Assembly: GCA_964641715.1 (NCBI GenBank)
Contig: CAZXMB010000151.1
Location: 1-7,185 of the forward strand
Direction: 5' to 3'
Source of the DNA: CAZXMB01 sp964641715
Lineage (GTDB): Bacteria; Desulfobacterota; BSN033; UBA1163
DNA length: 7,185 bases
Positions within the stretch are counted from its first letter, which is position 1, and each line of letters begins with the position of its first letter. Positions 5,260 through 7,185 of the stretch are shown piece by piece. The translations under genes were made by a program, and so were the position numbers. The notes under the pieces were generated by a model. That model was not told the DNA's origin and searched no databases. It saw only the letters and a program-made list of their open reading frames with translations.

Positions 5260-7107
5260 TTATCTTTCTCCTTTCGGCTGAAGATCCAGTGGGACAGGAG
5301 ACCTCTTCCTGAGGACTATCTTACCCATCCGGTTCTGAATCACGATATATTTTTTCCATTCCGGATCCTTCGAAGGGGCGGGGTGAGGATCTTTAAAACG
5401 GTTAAAGAAGAGATGGGGCCCTCTCGACTCTCTTCTCAGGTGACACGCCTTCAAAACTATCTCCGCCACCTCTAAAAGGTTCTCCGTTTCGAGAGCATAG
5501 GCAAGGCCCCTTTCGTCAATGGAGATCCCCGCATTCCTCAACTTCGTCAAATCTTTCATCCCCTTTCTCAATGCTTCCTCTGTCCTGACCAAACTGGCAC
5601 AGGCAGAGGTAATGGAATGAAGGGTCTTCCTTACTTCTGAGGCCTTCGGTCCCTTTTTTAAATGGTTCAGTTTTAATAGAAAACGTTCCATTCGTTGAGA
5701 GCCGATCTTAGGTGTTTGATCCCATCCCATTGCCTCCAGGGCTGCCTCCCTGCCCGAAATCCTTCCAAAGACCTGGCCATCAAGAAGTGAATTTCCACCC
5801 GGGCGATTCGCCCCATGTTGACCACCCGCGCATTCTCCAGCGGCATACAGACCCTTAAGGGAGGTATTGCCCTTTGTCCTGATCTTCACCCCTCCCTGGA
5901 AGTGCTGGATGCAGGGGGCAATCTCAATCTGTTCTCTTCCGCGGAGGTCTATTCCGTATTCCTTCAGCCAGCGGATTGAATCAGGATTGATCTCCTCCAG
6001 GCGGTGGAGGGGAGATTGATCTCTCTTCTCCTCTCCTTTTCTCTCCTTGCTTTCCTTCTCATACCTTTCCTGCCACAGTTCTTTCAGATCGTAAAATCTG
6101 AAATCTTCCGGACTGGCATTATAATCAAGAAAGATCCGACGCCCTTTTTTGATTTCTTTGAATACGGCCACATCAATCAGATGAGTCTTTTTCTCTGTGG
6201 AGACGGGCCAGCTTGATCCTTTCTCAAAAATCAGATTGTAAATCTCTTTGGAGGGAGTACTCTTGGGGAAATAGTTTTTCAGAAACTCCTTCCCCTGATC
6301 GTTCACAAACCTTGGAATTGCCCTCATTAGACTTCCGGAACAGGCCAATTTCGTATGAATCGAGGAGAGCCCGATCTGGATAAACTCCATGTTGACCAGT
6401 TCTGCTCCTGCCCGGTAAGCGAGGGCATAGCCATCCCCTGTCATCCCATCAGGAAAGACATGGGACTCAAAGACCTCCCCTGCGCCACCGGTCGCAAGGA
6501 GGGTCGTCTTACTGATCAGGATCTTCAGCCGATCTTTGACGCCTCCTTCTTCTCTCTCATCGATCCCGATGGCACCCCAGATCCGTCCCCTGTATTGAAT
6601 GAGCTCTGCCGCCATACAGTGTTCGATGACCTGGATATCCGTTGACGAAACCTTCTTTAACAGCGCTTCTTCAATATGGTTGGCAGTTCTCGGCCCGGTA
6701 TAGCAGGCCCGCGCATATTCGGAGCCATCGGTGACGAACTGGTCCGCCAGGCCATTCTTCCTTCTTACGAAAGGAACTCCCAGATGATCGAGGTATTCAA
6801 AGGCGGATTGTGACTCCCTTGCCAGGATCACTGCGAGATCACCATCCGAGACATAACCTCCAATCCGGTAGATATCCTCAGCATGGTACTTCCAGTTATC
6901 CAGCCCCCGGGGCTCGGTATAGGGAAGTGTGGCATGGAAGGCCATCCGATCCGAGCAGGCAGTGGCTGTGACGCCTGACTTCCCGAGAAAGCCTTTTGTG
7001 ACCAGGAGAACCTTTCCTTTTTTGAAAGTCTCCCTGGCCTCAATGGCTGCCCTGAGGCCGGCCCCTCCAGCACCAATGATCAGGACATCACAATGGATGA
7101 GTTTCAC
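5260..7107 (-). CDS. FAD flavoprotein of the succinate dehydrogenase/fumarate reductase family
   Basis: This FAD_binding_2-family protein of 615 aa (from the proposed GTG) is of a length typical for SdhA/FrdA and is probably cytosolic, as there is no signal peptide or membrane segment. The dinucleotide fold has GAGGAG at 12-17, ATGGAG at 205-210, TGDGYALAYRAGA at 223-235, and GECAGGQHGANRPGGNSLLD at 424-443, which holds the expected Arg435. His402 in QHFQGG matches the substrate-site His of the family. The helical C-terminus with ESRGPH at 560-565 is also normal. The FAD-attachment His of SdhA (in RSHT) is missing: the sequence there is GKSGVTAT, so FAD should be non-covalent. The RGEGG block with the catalytic Arg reads SLMRAIPRFVN (259-269). 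No Fe-S or membrane-anchor subunit gene is visible; the OYE-type gene follows directly. I preferred the GTG at 7107 over the ATG at 7173, because the extra 22 residues are translated repeat. The ribosome site there (GAGAAG) is weak, so the start is uncertain. Fumarate reductase, aspartate oxidase or another dehydrogenase are possible, and the substrate is unknown. Confidence 0.9.
   Translation of the reverse strand: MKLIHCDVLIIGAGGAGLRAAIEARETFKKGKVLLVTKGFLGKSGVTATACSDRMAFHATLPYTEPRGLDNWKYHAEDIYRIGGYVSDGDLAVILARESQSAFEYLDHLGVPFVRRKNGLADQFVTDGSEYARACYTGPRTANHIEEALLKKVSSTDIQVIEHCMAAELIQYRGRIWGAIGIDEREEGGVKDRLKILISKTTLLATGGAGEVFESHVFPDGMTGDGYALAYRAGAELVNMEFIQIGLSSIHTKLACSGSLMRAIPRFVNDQGKEFLKNYFPKSTPSKEIYNLIFEKGSSWPVSTEKKTHLIDVAVFKEIKKGRRIFLDYNASPEDFRFYDLKELWQERYEKESKERKGEEKRDQSPLHRLEEINPDSIRWLKEYGIDLRGREQIEIAPCIQHFQGGVKIRTKGNTSLKGLYAAGECAGGQHGANRPGGNSLLDGQVFGRISGREAALEAMGWDQTPKIGSQRMERFLLKLNHLKKGPKASEVRKTLHSITSACASLVRTEEALRKGMKDLTKLRNAGISIDERGLAYALETENLLEVAEIVLKACHLRRESRGPHLFFNRFKDPHPAPSKDPEWKKYIVIQNRMGKIVLRKRSPVPLDLQPKGER
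5268..5272 (-). promoter_or_regulatory. Ribosome binding site embedded in the preceding gene (translational coupling)
   Basis: AGGAG on the minus strand sits 8 nt before the ATG at 5259, inside the final codons of the FAD flavoprotein gene. The TAA stop of that gene (5262-5260) is immediately followed by the ATG, so termination and initiation occur at the same place. Confidence 0.8.
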
Positions 7108-7140
7108 AATCTTCTCACAACAGATCTGAATGGGATTCGA

Positions 7141-7185
7141 AAAAAGAAGTTCAAAGTTCAAATGCCAAATCAATGACGAATGACT
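7141..7185. repeat. AT-rich low-complexity intergenic repeat at right edge
   Basis: The stretch contains a perfect tandem heptamer AAGTTCA (7147-7153 and 7154-7160), then CCAAAT, and a near-tandem AATGACG/AATGACT (7172-7185). It is similar in style to the CCAAT/TTGG spacer upstream of the aldolase gene. It lies upstream of the flavoprotein gene and continues past the window. It overlaps the in-frame ATG at 7173, which argues against that start. No clear promoter is seen in the 78 bp available. Confidence 0.55.

Noticed and set aside
5260..7107. Classical membrane-bound succinate dehydrogenase/fumarate reductase complex
   Set aside because: The covalent-FAD His and RGEGG block are absent, and no iron-sulfur or membrane-anchor subunit gene is in the window. 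The neighbour is an OYE-type protein.
1..7185. tRNA, rRNA, transposase or phage genes
   Set aside because: I saw no such sequence. Almost all non-repeat DNA is accounted for by the six minus-strand genes.

Overview
The window is a bacterial metabolic locus in which all six recognisable genes lie on the minus strand. The coding density, strong Shine-Dalgarno sites and short intergenic distances are bacterial. Two kinds of noncoding repeat (a GC-rich palindromic element and AT-rich CCAAT/TTGG elements) and a run of exactly 100 N point to a draft or metagenome-derived assembly. The palindromic element resembles intergenic repeats I associate with Desulfobacterota-like genomes, but the taxonomic guess is weak.

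In transcription order, from the right edge to the left edge, the layout is as follows. (a) 7107-5260 encodes a soluble FAD flavoprotein of the succinate dehydrogenase/fumarate reductase family with a non-standard active site. (b) 5259-4045 encodes an FMN/4Fe-4S old-yellow-enzyme-type oxidoreductase that has only the catalytic barrel; its ATG directly follows the TAA of (a). (c) 4044-3843 is a noncoding stretch with a dispersed palindromic repeat next to the 100-N gap. (d) 3842-2868 encodes a PfkB-family sugar kinase, most likely 2-keto-3-deoxygluconate kinase, whose first few codons are lost in the gap. (e) 2867-2708 is an AT-rich inverted-repeat spacer. (f) 2707-2057 encodes a KDPG/KHG-type aldolase. 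(g) 2042-1008 encodes a zinc-dependent medium-chain alcohol/polyol dehydrogenase. (h) 990 to beyond the left edge encodes a CtBP-like D-2-hydroxyacid dehydrogenase. The last three genes are 14-17 bp apart, each with its own ribosome binding site, so they form a clear operon.

The kinase and aldolase together make the lower half of an Entner-Doudoroff-type route: 2-keto-3-deoxy-sugar acid, then its 6-phosphate, then pyruvate plus glyceraldehyde 3-phosphate. The two dehydrogenases probably handle the sugar-acid or 2-oxo/2-hydroxy-acid redox steps that feed or drain this route, as in uronate, aldonate or polysaccharide-derived sugar-acid catabolism. No sugar-acid dehydratase, isomerase, transporter or regulator is in the window, so the entry substrate is unknown.

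The most interesting part is the translationally coupled pair (a)+(b). An SdhA-like flavoprotein without visible SdhB/SdhC partners is paired with an OYE-type FMN/Fe-S protein that lacks its usual C-terminal FAD/NAD(P)H domain. This could be a split version of the fused OYE plus FAD_binding_2 NADH-dependent enoate (fumarate/acrylate-type) reductases. That is an inference, and the substrate cannot be read from the sequence.
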